A DNA stretch of 40,410 nt from Balneolales bacterium (GTDB taxonomy: Bacteria > Bacteroidota > Rhodothermia > Balneolales > Cyclonatronaceae). Of the stretch, positions 24,035 through 33,140 are shown piece after piece (the stretch's first letter is position 1; each line of letters begins with the position of its first letter). The stretch covers positions 1 to 40,410 of the forward strand of contig JAFIET010000031.1 of the NCBI GenBank assembly GCA_020832405.1, given 5' to 3'. The notes beneath the pieces are model-generated. The model searched no databases, was not told the origin of the DNA, and saw only the letters and a list, made by a program, of their open reading frames with translations. A program made the position numbers and the translations under genes.

Positions 24035-27000
24035 ATGAACATGAAGTCATTTATACTGACCGTATTTTGTTTGTTGATGATACCCGTTCTGGCTGTTGGC
24101 CAGGGCGTTACGACCTCTACCCTCACCGGGGTTGTAACTGATACTACCGGGGAAACCCTTCCCGGCGCTAACGTGACCGCAGTTCACACGCCATCCGGAA
24201 CTACCTTCGGTACCACCACCCTTGTTGACGGTTCCTACCGGATCTCCAATATGCGTGTTGGCGGCCCCTACACCATCCGGGTCTCATTTGTGGGATACCG
24301 TACTTTTGTAATTGAAGATGTGTTCCTCCGCCTTGGAGAAACCTACGTGCAGAACGTAACCCTTAGCTCTGAAGATATCGAGCTGGAAGAGTTTGTGGTT
24401 ACTGCCCTTGGCGACCGCATTTTCAATCAGGAGCGTACCGGCGCTTCAACCAACGTAACTTCTGACCGGATTGCGAGCATCCCGACCATTACCAGAAGCA
24501 TCAACGACCTCACCAAGCTTACCCCGCAAAGCAGCGGAACCAGCTTTGCCGGCCGCGACAACCGCTTCAACAACTACACTATTGACGGTAATGTGTACAA
24601 CAACAATTTTGGTTTGGGTGATGCGCAGTTCGCTGCCGGAAACCCGATCAGCATTGATGTGATTGAAGAAGTACAGATTAACCTTGCTCCTTATGATGTG
24701 CGCCAGGGTGGTTTCACCGGTGCCAACGTAAACGCCATCACCCGAAGCGGTACCAATCAGTTCCGCGGTACAGGCTACATCTTTTACCGCAACCAGGATT
24801 TCCTCGGTACCAAAATCGGTGATAATGAAATCAATGTAGAAGATACCTTCACCCGTACCATCGGGGCATCTGTAGGCGGCCCGATCATTAAAGACCGTCT
24901 TTTCTTCTTTTTTAATATTGAGCAGGAAGAAGCCGACAACCCCGGCGACAACCGTCGTGCACTTCGTCCGGGCCAAAGCCCTGACGGCGCGCAGATCACA
25001 CGGGTGCCCATCGAGCAGGCGCAGTTTGTGCGCGACAGCATCCGGGATATCTACGACTTCGATCCCGGTCGTTTTGAAGACATCGCCTTCGGCAACGAAG
25101 CCCTGCGTGTAAATGCCCGCCTTGATTTCAACATCAATCAGCAGCACCGTGCGATGGTACGCTTCAATTTGTTCGACTCCTTCGTGGATAACTTCGTAAA
25201 CGGCAACAGTATCCGCGGGTTCCCCGGGTCTGAGCGCTACAGAAACACCAACCGTTTTGGTCCGGAAGCCATCACCTTCCGCAACTCACACTACTCAACG
25301 GATGCAACGGTAACTTCTATCGTTGCCGAGCTGAATTCTTCATTTGGCAACAACCTGGCTAACAGTTTCCGGATTGGGAACACCTGGAGTACCCCGCAGC
25401 AGCGCAGTGTGCCCGGCGGCGACGTATTCCCTATGATTGAAGTAATGGAGCCCCTTGGCGGCAACCCGAACGTGTACTATATGTCGATCGGTAACGAGCT
25501 GTTCACTGTTGGTAACCTGCTCGAAAACGACACATTTAATGTAGAGAACACGCTTACGTACTTCACCGGCCGCAACACGATTACAGCCGGTGCCTCATTT
25601 GAGTACATGACTTTTGCCAACGCCTTCAACCCGGTCTGGAACTCATGGTACCGCTATGCAACTTACGATGATTTCGTCCGCTCCGTAATTGACGGTGACA
25701 CAAGCGTACGCCCTTCGCACTTCGCGATCGGTTATACCTACGATGTTGATAACCCGACCGTGCTGCCGCTTGACGAAGTTTCTTTTGCTCAGGTAGCTCT
25801 GTATCTGCAGAATGAATTTCAGGTAAACCGCGATCTGAAAATCACAGCCGGTCTGCGGGTAGATATGCCGTTCTACCCCATCGATGCGCCACGAAACGAG
25901 GCCATCGAAGCGCTCAACCTTTCTATTCCGAACCCGCGCGGCGGCTCAAACATCGTTCCTGATGTAAGTGCCTTCCCGGGTATCAATCCGCTTTGGTCGC
26001 CCCGACTCGGCTTTAACTACGACGTATTCGGCGACCGTAGTACACAGCTGCGTGGTGGTACAGGTCTGTTCTCCGGCCGTCTGCCTTTCGTGTGGATCTC
26101 TAACCAGCTGAATGCAAACGGTGTAACCCGCGGTCAGCGCGGCTATTTTGCTGACGACTGGGGTACAGGCAACGCCCCGGCATGGCAGGGTTTCCAGGCT
26201 GATCCTAATGTTTACCGCCCGGATCCTGCTTCACTTGATGCGGAAATACCAAGTCAGATCAACCTGACCGCCGATGATTTCAAGCTCCCGCAGGTATGGC
26301 GTACCAATATTGCGGTTGATCAGCGCCTGCCTTTCGATATGGTAGGTACCTTTGAGTTCATCTACTCGCAGGATTACAACAGCCCGCTGGCTGTAAACCT
26401 CGCGCACCAGCCCACCGGTGAGTCAGTTAACGTAGCTGGTGTTCAGTACAACACCTACACACAGCAGCTTCCCGGTGCAGCCGGTTCCGGCCTGCGTGAA
26501 GTGTACTACCTCACCAACATTAACAAAGGGAACTACACCTCAGTGAATCTCGGTCTGGAAAAAACCTGGGATATGGGCCTGTTTACCAGCCTGAACTACA
26601 CCTGGAGCCGTGCCCGTGACTACGGTCTGATTGGCGGCTCACAGGCGCAGTCACTCTGGCCTGATGTAGTACAGGATGACCGGAACAACCCCGAAATCGG
26701 TTACTCCCGCTTCGATACCCCGAACCGTATCGTAGCCCAGGCTACCTATAGCACCCGCATGTTTGCAGCACAGTTCCCTACCAACATCTCCCTTATTTAT
26801 GTGGGTGGTGATCAGGGCCGTTACAGCTACACCTATGCCGGCAGCTTCGGCGACGGTTCTGGTGTTCGCCTGATGTACGTGCCGCGTAACTTCGAGGAAT
26901 CACAGCTGGTAGATCTGCTTGACAGCGATGGAAACGTGGAGCTTACCGCTGCGCAGCAGTGGGAAATCCTGAATGCTTTCATCGAGCAGGACGACTACCT

Positions 27001-27343
27001 GAGCAGCAACCGCGGCAAGGTAACCGAGCGTAACGGCGCCAAACTGCCCTGGCTGCACCGTTTCGATGTGCGCGTTTCTCAGGATGTTTCCTTCCAGACA
27101 CACCGCCTGCAGCTTACTTTCGATGTGCTGAACGTCGGCAACCTGCTCAATAACACCTGGGGTGTTGCCCGTGTACCGGTGCAGCGTAACCCGATGGTTT
27201 ACCGCGGTGCTGATGCCAACGGCAACGCACGCTTCAACGTGAACCTGCCTTCCGGCGGCGACCTCAGCGAAAGCTTCCGCGATAACATCAGCATTGCCAG
27301 CACCTGGAGTGCTCAGGTTGGTGTGCGCTACCTCTTTAACTAA
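24035..27343 (+). CDS. Oar-like TonB-dependent receptor
   Basis: 1102 aa. Signal peptide 1-23 (MNMKSFILTVFCLLMIPVLAVGQ), then a carboxypeptidase-regulatory-like Ig-fold domain (about 28-112, STLTGVVTDTTGETLPGANV), a plug (about 120-240) and a long outer-membrane barrel that ends in VGVRYLFN. It belongs to the Oar-type group, with TGANVNAITRSGTNQFRG in the plug region, rather than to SusC, and no SusD gene follows. It should import or secrete a large substrate with TonB energy; the substrate is unknown. Codon use is biased toward C-ending codons more than its neighbours, suggesting high expression. Monocistronic, with terminator 27383-27423. Two copies of CAATCCTTAATT lie upstream. Confidence 0.93.
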   Translation: MNMKSFILTVFCLLMIPVLAVGQGVTTSTLTGVVTDTTGETLPGANVTAVHTPSGTTFGTTTLVDGSYRISNMRVGGPYTIRVSFVGYRTFVIEDVFLRLGETYVQNVTLSSEDIELEEFVVTALGDRIFNQERTGASTNVTSDRIASIPTITRSINDLTKLTPQSSGTSFAGRDNRFNNYTIDGNVYNNNFGLGDAQFAAGNPISIDVIEEVQINLAPYDVRQGGFTGANVNAITRSGTNQFRGTGYIFYRNQDFLGTKIGDNEINVEDTFTRTIGASVGGPIIKDRLFFFFNIEQEEADNPGDNRRALRPGQSPDGAQITRVPIEQAQFVRDSIRDIYDFDPGRFEDIAFGNEALRVNARLDFNINQQHRAMVRFNLFDSFVDNFVNGNSIRGFPGSERYRNTNRFGPEAITFRNSHYSTDATVTSIVAELNSSFGNNLANSFRIGNTWSTPQQRSVPGGDVFPMIEVMEPLGGNPNVYYMSIGNELFTVGNLLENDTFNVENTLTYFTGRNTITAGASFEYMTFANAFNPVWNSWYRYATYDDFVRSVIDGDTSVRPSHFAIGYTYDVDNPTVLPLDEVSFAQVALYLQNEFQVNRDLKITAGLRVDMPFYPIDAPRNEAIEALNLSIPNPRGGSNIVPDVSAFPGINPLWSPRLGFNYDVFGDRSTQLRGGTGLFSGRLPFVWISNQLNANGVTRGQRGYFADDWGTGNAPAWQGFQADPNVYRPDPASLDAEIPSQINLTADDFKLPQVWRTNIAVDQRLPFDMVGTFEFIYSQDYNSPLAVNLAHQPTGESVNVAGVQYNTYTQQLPGAAGSGLREVYYLTNINKGNYTSVNLGLEKTWDMGLFTSLNYTWSRARDYGLIGGSQAQSLWPDVVQDDRNNPEIGYSRFDTPNRIVAQATYSTRMFAAQFPTNISLIYVGGDQGRYSYTYAGSFGDGSGVRLMYVPRNFEESQLVDLLDSDGNVELTAAQQWEILNAFIEQDDYLSSNRGKVTERNGAKLPWLHRFDVRVSQDVSFQTHRLQLTFDVLNVGNLLNNTWGVARVPVQRNPMVYRGADANGNARFNVNLPSGGDLSESFRDNISIASTWSAQVGVRYLFN

Positions 27344-27382
27344 TCGCGGTAGTAGTTTGCACTACTGGTATTCCCGGTAATA

Positions 27383-27425
27383 AACAGAAAAGGCTGCCTC
27401 GTAAAGAGGTGGCCTTTTCTGTTCT
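27383..27425 (+). terminator. Hairpin terminator of the TonB-dependent receptor gene
   Basis: Stem AACAGAAAAGGC (27383-27394) with GCCTTTTCTGTT (27412-27423), extended inward by CCTC/GAGG. It lies 39 nt after the stop. Confidence 0.88.
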
Positions 27426-27552
27426 GTAAGCGTGTTGTTAGAATCTATAAACCACCTTTACCCCTGCATAAAAATACGTGAAAGGCACATGAGCTTAAAT
27501 TGTAAAGAGCTATTTTAGAGATTCCATAACTTATTGTATATAATTAAGCCAA

Positions 27553-28770
27553 ATGAAGCGTAAATTACTGTTTATTATTGTTTTGTTCTTGTTTTTTTCC
27601 GCCTGCAATCAGGAAAGAAAGGATCGGGTACCCCTAATTCTTATTTCTATTGACGGTCTGAAGCCCTCCTATTTGGAGCATACGGATACACCTACCCTCG
27701 ACAGCCTGATTACAAGTGGAGTTATGGCTGAATCCATGATTCCGGTTTTCCCGACTTCTACCTTTCCGAACCACTATTCGCTGGTAACCGGCCTTTACAC
27801 CGAAAACACTGGTGTAATTTCAAACACCATGTTTGATGAAGAAATCGGTCGTTTCTTCCGCCTTAGTGACCGTTCGGCAGTGGGCGACGGGCGCTGGTAC
27901 GGAGGCGAACCACTTTGGGTAACCGCTGAAAAGCAGCATGTACGCACCGCAACCATGTTCTGGCCGGGTTCTGAAGCCGAAATTATGGGCGTGCGCCCGA
28001 CCCGCTGGTACACCTATGACAATTCCGTGACCTACGAATCACGGGTTGATTCAGTGCTAACCTGGCTTACCCTCGAAGATGATAGCCGCCCGGATTTTAT
28101 TACCCTGTACTTCAGTCGTGTTGACAGCCGCGGGCACTCACACGGTCCCTATCATGAAGTAACCATGGAAGCCCTCACGTATGTGGACGGCATCCTCCGG
28201 CAGCTCATTAACGGCCTGAACGCGCACGGTCTCGGGCAGAAAGTCAACATCCTCATCACTTCCGATCACGGCATGATCGACCTCTCAGAGGACCGCCTCG
28301 TGTTTCTTGATGACATCATTGATCTCGATCATGTTAATGTCATCAACTGGTCGCCGGTAGTGATGCTGCAGCCTACGGAAGGCAATACCGAACTCGTTTA
28401 CAATCAGCTGAAAGCCGCTGAAGACAACTTTCGGGTATATATGAAACAAGACCTGCCGGAGCGCTGGCGCTTTGGCGGCCATCACCGCGTACCGGATGTT
28501 GTAGCAGTTGCTGATTTAGGCTGGACAATCACAAGCCGGTCGTTTTTCGAGCGCCGTGGCATTTTGGCAGGTACGCATGGTTTTGATAATGCCTACCCGG
28601 ATATGCACTCATTTTTCCTGGCTGCCGGCCCCGATTTCCATCAGGGCAAAGTGATTGAGCCCTTTTCTGTTGTGCATATTTATGAACTGATGGCCTATCT
28701 GTTAAATATTGAGCCTGCACCCAATGACGGTGACCCGGCTGTATTGAAGCCGATTGTAAACAGGCGGTAA
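27553..28770 (+). CDS. Nucleotide pyrophosphatase/phosphodiesterase-like lipoprotein
   Basis: 405 aa, alkaline-phosphatase superfamily, NPP (ENPP-like) group. It starts with a lipoprotein signal (lipobox FFSAC, Cys18), so it acts in the periplasm or at the cell surface. Visible metal and catalytic residues: Asp34 in LISIDGLKPSY, nucleophile Thr70 in TSTFPNHYS, the SRVDSRGHSHGP metal loop, SDHGM, and a late His in GTHGFDN. All the positions expected for a two-zinc phosphodiesterase appear present. Natural substrate (nucleotides, lipids or other diesters) cannot be told. ATG 27553 is the only sensible start. It stands alone, with no terminator seen before the ferredoxin promoter. Confidence 0.93.
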   Translation: MKRKLLFIIVLFLFFSACNQERKDRVPLILISIDGLKPSYLEHTDTPTLDSLITSGVMAESMIPVFPTSTFPNHYSLVTGLYTENTGVISNTMFDEEIGRFFRLSDRSAVGDGRWYGGEPLWVTAEKQHVRTATMFWPGSEAEIMGVRPTRWYTYDNSVTYESRVDSVLTWLTLEDDSRPDFITLYFSRVDSRGHSHGPYHEVTMEALTYVDGILRQLINGLNAHGLGQKVNILITSDHGMIDLSEDRLVFLDDIIDLDHVNVINWSPVVMLQPTEGNTELVYNQLKAAEDNFRVYMKQDLPERWRFGGHHRVPDVVAVADLGWTITSRSFFERRGILAGTHGFDNAYPDMHSFFLAAGPDFHQGKVIEPFSVVHIYELMAYLLNIEPAPNDGDPAVLKPIVNRR

Positions 28771-28808
28771 ATAGGTATCCGGAAATTCGTGAATGGATTT
28801 CAATTTGA

Positions 28809-28840
28809 ATTGGTTCTAATTTCACATCACGATACATTTG
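28809..28840 (+). promoter_or_regulatory. Candidate Bacteroidota-type promoter for fdxA
   Basis: ATTG (28809-28812), 20 nt, then TACATTTG (28833-28840), a full match to the TAnnTTTG -7 element. Transcription would start near 28848, about 58 nt before fdxA. Confidence 0.5.
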
Positions 28841-28905
28841 TGCCTGATTAGATTGTATCAGAAAGATTTAACGTCTGCTAACCGCTCAACAAATACCAGC
28901 TAAAT

Positions 28906-29241
28906 ATGGCCTACGTAGTAACAGAACCCTGTATCAATTGTAAATATACCAACTGCGCATCGGTTTGCCCCGTTGATGCCTTCCGTGAGGGCCCCAACTT
29001 TTTGGTAATCAGCCCGGATGATTGCATCGATTGTGATGCCTGCGTTTCTGAGTGCCCCGTTGAAGCAATATTTCCTGATGATGAAGTGCCCGAAAAGTGG
29101 GAACACTACATCGAGTGGAATGAAAAACTCGCTGAAAAATGGGACGATAAAGTGATCAACGAAACTGTTGACCCCATGCCCGAGGCAGATGAATGGGCTG
29201 ATAAAGAAAAATCAGTTGATGATATTGTGCAGGACTGGTAA
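28906..29241 (+). CDS. fdxA: Seven-iron ferredoxin FdxA
   Basis: 111 aa ferredoxin carrying one [3Fe-4S] and one [4Fe-4S] cluster, an electron carrier in the cytoplasm. Cysteines: 9, 12, 17, 21, 40, 43, 46 and 50. By comparison with Azotobacter FdI, Cys9, 17 and 50 hold the 3Fe cluster, Cys21, 40, 43 and 46 hold the 4Fe cluster, and Cys12 is left free. The two motif blocks are [14 protein letters not shown] and [12 protein letters not shown]. The acidic tail (about 60-111) with [14 protein letters not shown] is typical of the FdxA group. ATG 28906. Single gene with its own promoter candidate and a terminator. Confidence 0.95.
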   Translation: MAYVVTEPCINCKYTNCASVCPVDAFREGPNFLVISPDDCIDCDACVSECPVEAIFPDDEVPEKWEHYIEWNEKLAEKWDDKVINETVDPMPEADEWADKEKSVDDIVQDW

Positions 29242-29259
29242 TACAGTCTGATCTGTTTG

Positions 29260-29297
29260 ATGAGCCGCTGGGGTTTCCTCAGCGGCTTTTTTATTTT
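29260..29297 (+). terminator. Hairpin terminator of fdxA
   Basis: Stem AGCCGCTG (29263-29270) with CAGCGGCT (29280-29287), 9-nt loop, then TTTTTTATTTT. It lies 22 nt after the fdxA stop. Confidence 0.92.
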
Positions 29298-29326
29298 GAT
29301 GTACCCTTAACCTTGCTGTAAGTTTA
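29295..29326 (+). promoter_or_regulatory. Candidate Bacteroidota-type promoter for folP-cdaA
   Basis: TTTG (29295-29298), 20 nt, TAAGTTTA (29319-29326), seven of eight matches to TAnnTTTG. It begins inside the T-tail of the fdxA terminator. Transcription would start near 29333, giving a leader under 10 nt before folP. Confidence 0.45.
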
Positions 29327-29341
29327 TCTGAATACAAGTGT

Positions 29342-30178
29342 ATGCTATCCCGACTCACAAAAACCAAACTACTGCTCAGGCCCGCAGTGATGGGCGTACT
29401 GAACGTAACCCCCGATTCTTTCTCTGACGGAGGGCGCTTCGAATCCATAACCTCCGCCCTGAAGCGGATAGAAGAAATGGCCGCACAGGGGGCCGAAATA
29501 ATCGATATCGGAGGTGAATCTACCCGGCCCGGCAGTGAGCCCGTACACGCAGAGGAGGAAATCCGGCGGGTGCAGCCCGTGTTTGAGCAGGCTGTGAAAG
29601 CCTTCCCCGAGCTGCTCTTCTCGGCTGATACCATGAAAGCCGAAGTTGCCAAAGCCGCCCTCGATGCCGGTGCGCACATCATAAATGACGTAAGCGGGCT
29701 TCAGCGCGACCCGCAGAAAGCCAAGTTAGCCGCTGAATACGGCGCGGCTCTCGTAATCATGCACGCGCAGGGCATTCCCAAAACCATGCAGCGCAACCCG
29801 CAATATGACGACGTGCTCGCAGAAGTGCAGCAGTTTCTTGCCGTGCAGGCTGAGCTTGCGCATAAGGCCGGGGTGAAACACATCATTATCGACCCCGGCA
29901 TCGGCTTCGGGAAACGCCTCGAACACAACCTGAGGCTTTTCGGGGGCCTTCATCGCCTTGCCGAGGCTGCTTATCCCGTACTTGTAGGAGCCTCCCGTAA
30001 ATCCATGATCGGAGAGCTGTTGCAGCAGCGACCGGTTGAAGGCCGCCTCGCCGGCACCATCGCCCTGCACTACCATGCGCTTATGGCCGGTACCGGCATC
30101 ATTCGTGTACATGATGTGCAGGAAGCCTCCGATTCAATTCGTATATTTACAGCAGTTCGCGACTATTCCACACGGTAA
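29342..30178 (+). CDS. folP: Dihydropteroate synthase
   Basis: 278 aa. Joins 6-hydroxymethyl-dihydropterin diphosphate to p-aminobenzoate in folate synthesis; cytoplasmic TIM barrel. Motifs: VMGVLNVTPDSFSDGG with the DHPS loop 1, IDIGGESTRPGSE (loop 2), INDVSGL, IIDPGIGFGKRLEHNLRL and GASRKSMI. Length is normal. ATG 29342 is close to a TTTG-N20-TAAGTTTA promoter, so its mRNA leader may be very short. cdaA follows after 18 nt in the same frame, so they are probably one operon; this pairing recurs in Bacteroidota. Confidence 0.97.
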   Translation: MLSRLTKTKLLLRPAVMGVLNVTPDSFSDGGRFESITSALKRIEEMAAQGAEIIDIGGESTRPGSEPVHAEEEIRRVQPVFEQAVKAFPELLFSADTMKAEVAKAALDAGAHIINDVSGLQRDPQKAKLAAEYGAALVIMHAQGIPKTMQRNPQYDDVLAEVQQFLAVQAELAHKAGVKHIIIDPGIGFGKRLEHNLRLFGGLHRLAEAAYPVLVGASRKSMIGELLQQRPVEGRLAGTIALHYHALMAGTGIIRVHDVQEASDSIRIFTAVRDYSTR

Positions 30179-30196
30179 CTACAGCACGGAGCCCGC

Positions 30197-31000
30197 TTGA
30201 CTTTTTTTGGTTTTCTGGATTTTGGCATCAAAGAGCTGGTTGAAACCATGCTTATTGCCGGTGCTTTGTACTATCTGTACACCCTCATCCGCGGTACTTT
30301 TGCGATCTCTGTATTTTTCGGACTTATCGTCATTTTTTCGGTAAATGCCATTGTGAGTGTGCTTGGCCTCACTACTATCAATTTCATCCTGCTGCGCATT
30401 ACCGATGTTGGTATTCTTGCACTCGTAATTCTCTTCCAGCCTGAAATCCGCAAGCTGCTCTACCGCATCGGTCATAACACAAGCTTCGACCGTTTCTTCA
30501 AAACCAACGAATCCAACCAGGTGATTGAGGAAGTGATCACCGCTGTAAAAAACATGGCGCGGGTAAAAACCGGCGCCCTCATCGTATTTGCGCGCGCATC
30601 CGCCCTGCAGGACCTCGTTGATGCGGGTCAGCGCCTCGATGCCATTGTTTCGGCGCAGCTGCTCGAAACCATTTTCCAGAAAGACACGCCCCTGCACGAC
30701 GGCGCCGTCGTAATCCGTGACGACCGAATCGTGGCAGCAAGCTGTTACCTGCCCATCAGCCAGAACCCTAACATCAGCTCCGTGTTTGGCACCCGACACC
30801 GGGCGGCTGTGGGCATCAGTGAAACCAACAACGTTTTTGTGGTGATTGTGTCTGAAGAAACCGGCCGCATTTCGGTTTCCAAAAACGGCTCCCTCACCAG
30901 CGGACTCACCATTCAGAAGCTCCGCAAAGAAATGGAAGAGCAAATCGGCAAAGAGCCCGGGCAAAACGAGGTATCCTTCACCGAGCCTAAAAAAGAGTAG
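30197..31000 (+). CDS. cdaA: Diadenylate cyclase CdaA
   Basis: 267 aa. Makes cyclic di-AMP from two ATP. Membrane anchor: hydrophobic helices at about 14-30, 37-55 and 62-80. The DisA_N catalytic domain follows (about 85-245), with DGA (168-170, in HDGAVVIRD) and RHR (200-202, in FGTRHRAAVGIS), both required for catalysis and ATP binding. TTG 30197 is the only upstream start in frame after the folP stop; the next Met (residue 18) would lose part of the first helix. Start is therefore TTG, with no strong Shine-Dalgarno sequence. Co-transcribed with folP. No regulator CdaR is seen next to it. Confidence 0.95.
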   Translation: MTFFGFLDFGIKELVETMLIAGALYYLYTLIRGTFAISVFFGLIVIFSVNAIVSVLGLTTINFILLRITDVGILALVILFQPEIRKLLYRIGHNTSFDRFFKTNESNQVIEEVITAVKNMARVKTGALIVFARASALQDLVDAGQRLDAIVSAQLLETIFQKDTPLHDGAVVIRDDRIVAASCYLPISQNPNISSVFGTRHRAAVGISETNNVFVVIVSEETGRISVSKNGSLTSGLTIQKLRKEMEEQIGKEPGQNEVSFTEPKKE

Positions 31001-31323
31001 GCGCCCAAAGGCTGCACCTTTTTTGCAATTACCCGCAGTTTGAACAAGCTGACTTTCCCCCATTCTGAAAATCCCCAAAGTTTTCACCACCCGCGGCTTT
31101 CAATCTCCCGACCCTAAAGGAGATAGATATTTTTAGCAAAGACGGCACCCGCACCCAAACTCCCGACCCCAGAAGGGTCGCATGTTTATAGCAAAAAGCC
31201 GCAGCCCCCAATATCCGACCCCAGCGGGGTCGCACCTGCGGTGGTTTTAATAGAGAAAAACCTATTTCAAAACCTTCCGGACCCGCCCAAAAAACATGCC
31301 TTCACCCTGCCCTGAGGGGCACT
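31001..31323. other. Convergent intergenic region with repeats
   Basis: 323 bp between cdaA (plus) and the SRAP gene (minus). The middle holds the ~54 bp repeats at 31101-31262. No ORF was seen. The palindromic repeats may help end both transcripts, but a classical T-tail is missing. Confidence 0.6.
31101..31262. repeat. Three imperfect ~54 bp tandem repeats with GACCCC...GGGGTC palindrome
   Basis: Copies at 31101-31155, 31156-31208 and 31209-31262. Each starts CAAnnTCCGACCC(C) and the last two contain a palindrome (CGACCCCAGCGGGGTCG in copy 3; GACCC CAGAA GGGTC in copy 2), then a TTTATAGCAAAA-like half. Copy 1 has a broken palindrome. Such GACCCC-type dispersed repeats are known from Bacteroidota genomes; whether this one is dispersed here needs a genome search. 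Confidence 0.7.
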
Positions 31324-32028
31324 TCACGAAAAAAGACCCGGCGCCTGAAGGCTGCCGCTTCCCGGTTTGATTAAATCCGGGTGATTTACCGTGGCCTTAT
31401 TCACATCACCGGGCACTTCCCAAAGGCTCATTTCTTCGGCGGGGTAGGGCTGCAGCAGGGCGCGCAGGGCTTCGGTATCGCGCTGAGCCGGGTCGAGCCA
31501 TGGGTTGTACTGTTCGGGCCGGAGGATCACCGGCATGCGTTCGTGCAGCGGTGCCAGCAGCGGATTGGCCTGCGTGGTGATGATGGTGTAGCTGAAAACC
31601 GCCTCGTTCTGCGGACCAAGCCAGCGCTCAAACAAACCCGCAAACGCGAACAGCGGCTCGTTTTGCAGGCTGATGAAGTGCGGAATTTTCGCCGACCCCG
31701 TTTGCTGCCATTCAAAAAATCCGTTGGCCGGCACAAGGCAGCGCTTGCGTTCAAAAGCCGGCCGGAAGCTCGGCTTCTCATGAATCGTCTCAGAGCGGGC
31801 ATTCATCATTTTGTAGCCGATATTGGGCGTATCGGCAAAGGGCGGAATCAGGCCCCATTTCATCAGCGTGATGCCGCGGGTCTGCGCCCGGCCCGTAAGC
31901 ACCACAGGGTTGAGGGTGCCCGGAGCTACATTGTAGCTCGCGCCTGCTTCCCCGTCAATTTTGAATTCGGATTCAAAATGATGCTCAAGCTCTGTTTTGG
32001 TCGAAAAGCGCACGTAGCGGCCGCACAT
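31324..32028 (-). CDS. SRAP domain protein (HMCES/YedK family)
   Basis: 234 aa. SRAP proteins attach through Cys2 to abasic sites in single-stranded DNA, shielding them during replication. Visible: MCGRY with the catalytic Cys2, YNVAPG, NARSETIHEKPSFRPAF (Arg and Glu of the active site) and HERMPVILRPEQYNPWLD (His). Length is normal. ATG 32028. The gene is alone on its strand, convergent with cdaA and divergent from the ABC transporter genes (183 bp to the ABC start). No LexA-type box was recognised. Confidence 0.95.
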   Translation of the reverse strand: MCGRYVRFSTKTELEHHFESEFKIDGEAGASYNVAPGTLNPVVLTGRAQTRGITLMKWGLIPPFADTPNIGYKMMNARSETIHEKPSFRPAFERKRCLVPANGFFEWQQTGSAKIPHFISLQNEPLFAFAGLFERWLGPQNEAVFSYTIITTQANPLLAPLHERMPVILRPEQYNPWLDPAQRDTEALRALLQPYPAEEMSLWEVPGDVNKATVNHPDLIKPGSGSLQAPGLFS

Positions 32029-32170
32029 GGGATTCTTTTTTTAGGGTGATGAGGAAGCTCCCCGGTGAAAATAGCACCTCAGCCCGGCTCAGGCAAACCG
32101 GCGGGGGGCGTAGCGTGAAAAACGCAGGCGGGCCGGTTTCGATTCCCTCAACAAGCGGCAGATTAATTCG

Positions 32171-32178
32171 TACCTTTG
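32171..32178 (+). promoter_or_regulatory. Possible -7 element of the ABC transporter operon
   Basis: TACCTTTG matches TAnnTTTG exactly, 32 nt before the ABC start at 32211. No TTG lies at the usual distance upstream, so this is weak. Confidence 0.3.
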
Positions 32179-32210
32179 GGCTTGCTCTCCCAATCAGTTA
32201 CCCTGCAAAT

Positions 32211-33140
32211 ATGGAATCAGTTCTCAGGCTTTCCGGTCTGACCAAAGTTTACGGCAGTATCCGCGCCCTCGACGGCGTTTCGCTTGAGGTACCCGAGGGT
32301 GCCGTTTTTGGCCTGCTTGGCCCCAACGGAAGCGGCAAAACGACGCTGCTCTCCGCCATCACCGGTCTTGTGCACCGCACCGCCGGCACCTACGCCTGGA
32401 AAGGTGCCGCTGAAAACCAGCCTTCCGCGCAAGTCGCCGCGATTATTGAAAAAGCCAACTTCCTGCCCAAGCTGCGCGCCGAAGAACAGCTCGGGCACCT
32501 GGCCCGGCTTCGCGGCTTGGATGCGCAAAAGCGCGCCGCCGTAATCCCGCAGATACTCGAAAAAGTGGGCCTCAGCGGGGCGGCCGACCGTCCGCTGCGG
32601 GCATTTTCCCTCGGTATGAAGCAGCGCTTCGGCATAGCCGCGCTGCTGCTCTCCGACCCGCGCGTGCTCATTCTCGATGAGCCGACTAACGGCCTCGATC
32701 CGCAGGGCATCATCGATATCCGGCAGCTGATTGTGCAGCTTGCCGCCGAGGGCCGGACCATCATTCTCGCGAGCCACCTGCTGGATGAGGTCGAAAAAGT
32801 GTGCACGCACGCCGCCATCCTGAAGCAGGGGCGTCTGCTCGAAGTCCGCGATCTTCGCGCCGGAAGCGCGGCCGAAACCGAAGCCGGTCTGCTGCTCGAA
32901 ATCGGCGTTCCCCCCGAAAACCTGCCTGAACTGCTGCGGCTGCTTCAGCAGCATGAGGCCGTTCTGAGCACGCAGCCGGCGGAAGCCGAAGGCCGCCTTC
33001 AGCTACGCCTCAAACCCGGCACCGATGCCGCCGCCCTCAACCGCTACCTCAGCGGCAACGGCCTGTACCTGAGCCACCTGCAGCAGGTACACACCCGCCT
33101 CGAAACCTCTTTCCTCAAAGCCCTGGAGGACCGCCCGTGA
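32211..33140 (+). CDS. ABC transporter ATP-binding protein
   Basis: 309 aa from ATG 32211; a longer reading to 32046 adds 55 low-complexity residues and is rejected. One ABC ATPase: Walker A GPNGSGKTT (38-46), signature FSLGMKQRFG, Walker B VLILDEPTNGLDPQG and the H-switch in ILASHLLDE. A C-terminal extension of about 80 residues is usual for ABC-2 exporters of the CcmA/NatA kind. With the downstream permease it forms an exporter in the inner membrane. Substrate unknown. It overlaps the permease gene by 4 nt (GTGA). Confidence 0.94.
   Translation: MESVLRLSGLTKVYGSIRALDGVSLEVPEGAVFGLLGPNGSGKTTLLSAITGLVHRTAGTYAWKGAAENQPSAQVAAIIEKANFLPKLRAEEQLGHLARLRGLDAQKRAAVIPQILEKVGLSGAADRPLRAFSLGMKQRFGIAALLLSDPRVLILDEPTNGLDPQGIIDIRQLIVQLAAEGRTIILASHLLDEVEKVCTHAAILKQGRLLEVRDLRAGSAAETEAGLLLEIGVPPENLPELLRLLQQHEAVLSTQPAEAEGRLQLRLKPGTDAAALNRYLSGNGLYLSHLQQVHTRLETSFLKALEDRP

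Noticed and set aside
32046-32210. 55-residue N-terminal extension of the ABC ATPase
   Set aside because: Low-complexity residues not seen in ABC ATPases, and a TAnnTTTG box lies within it.
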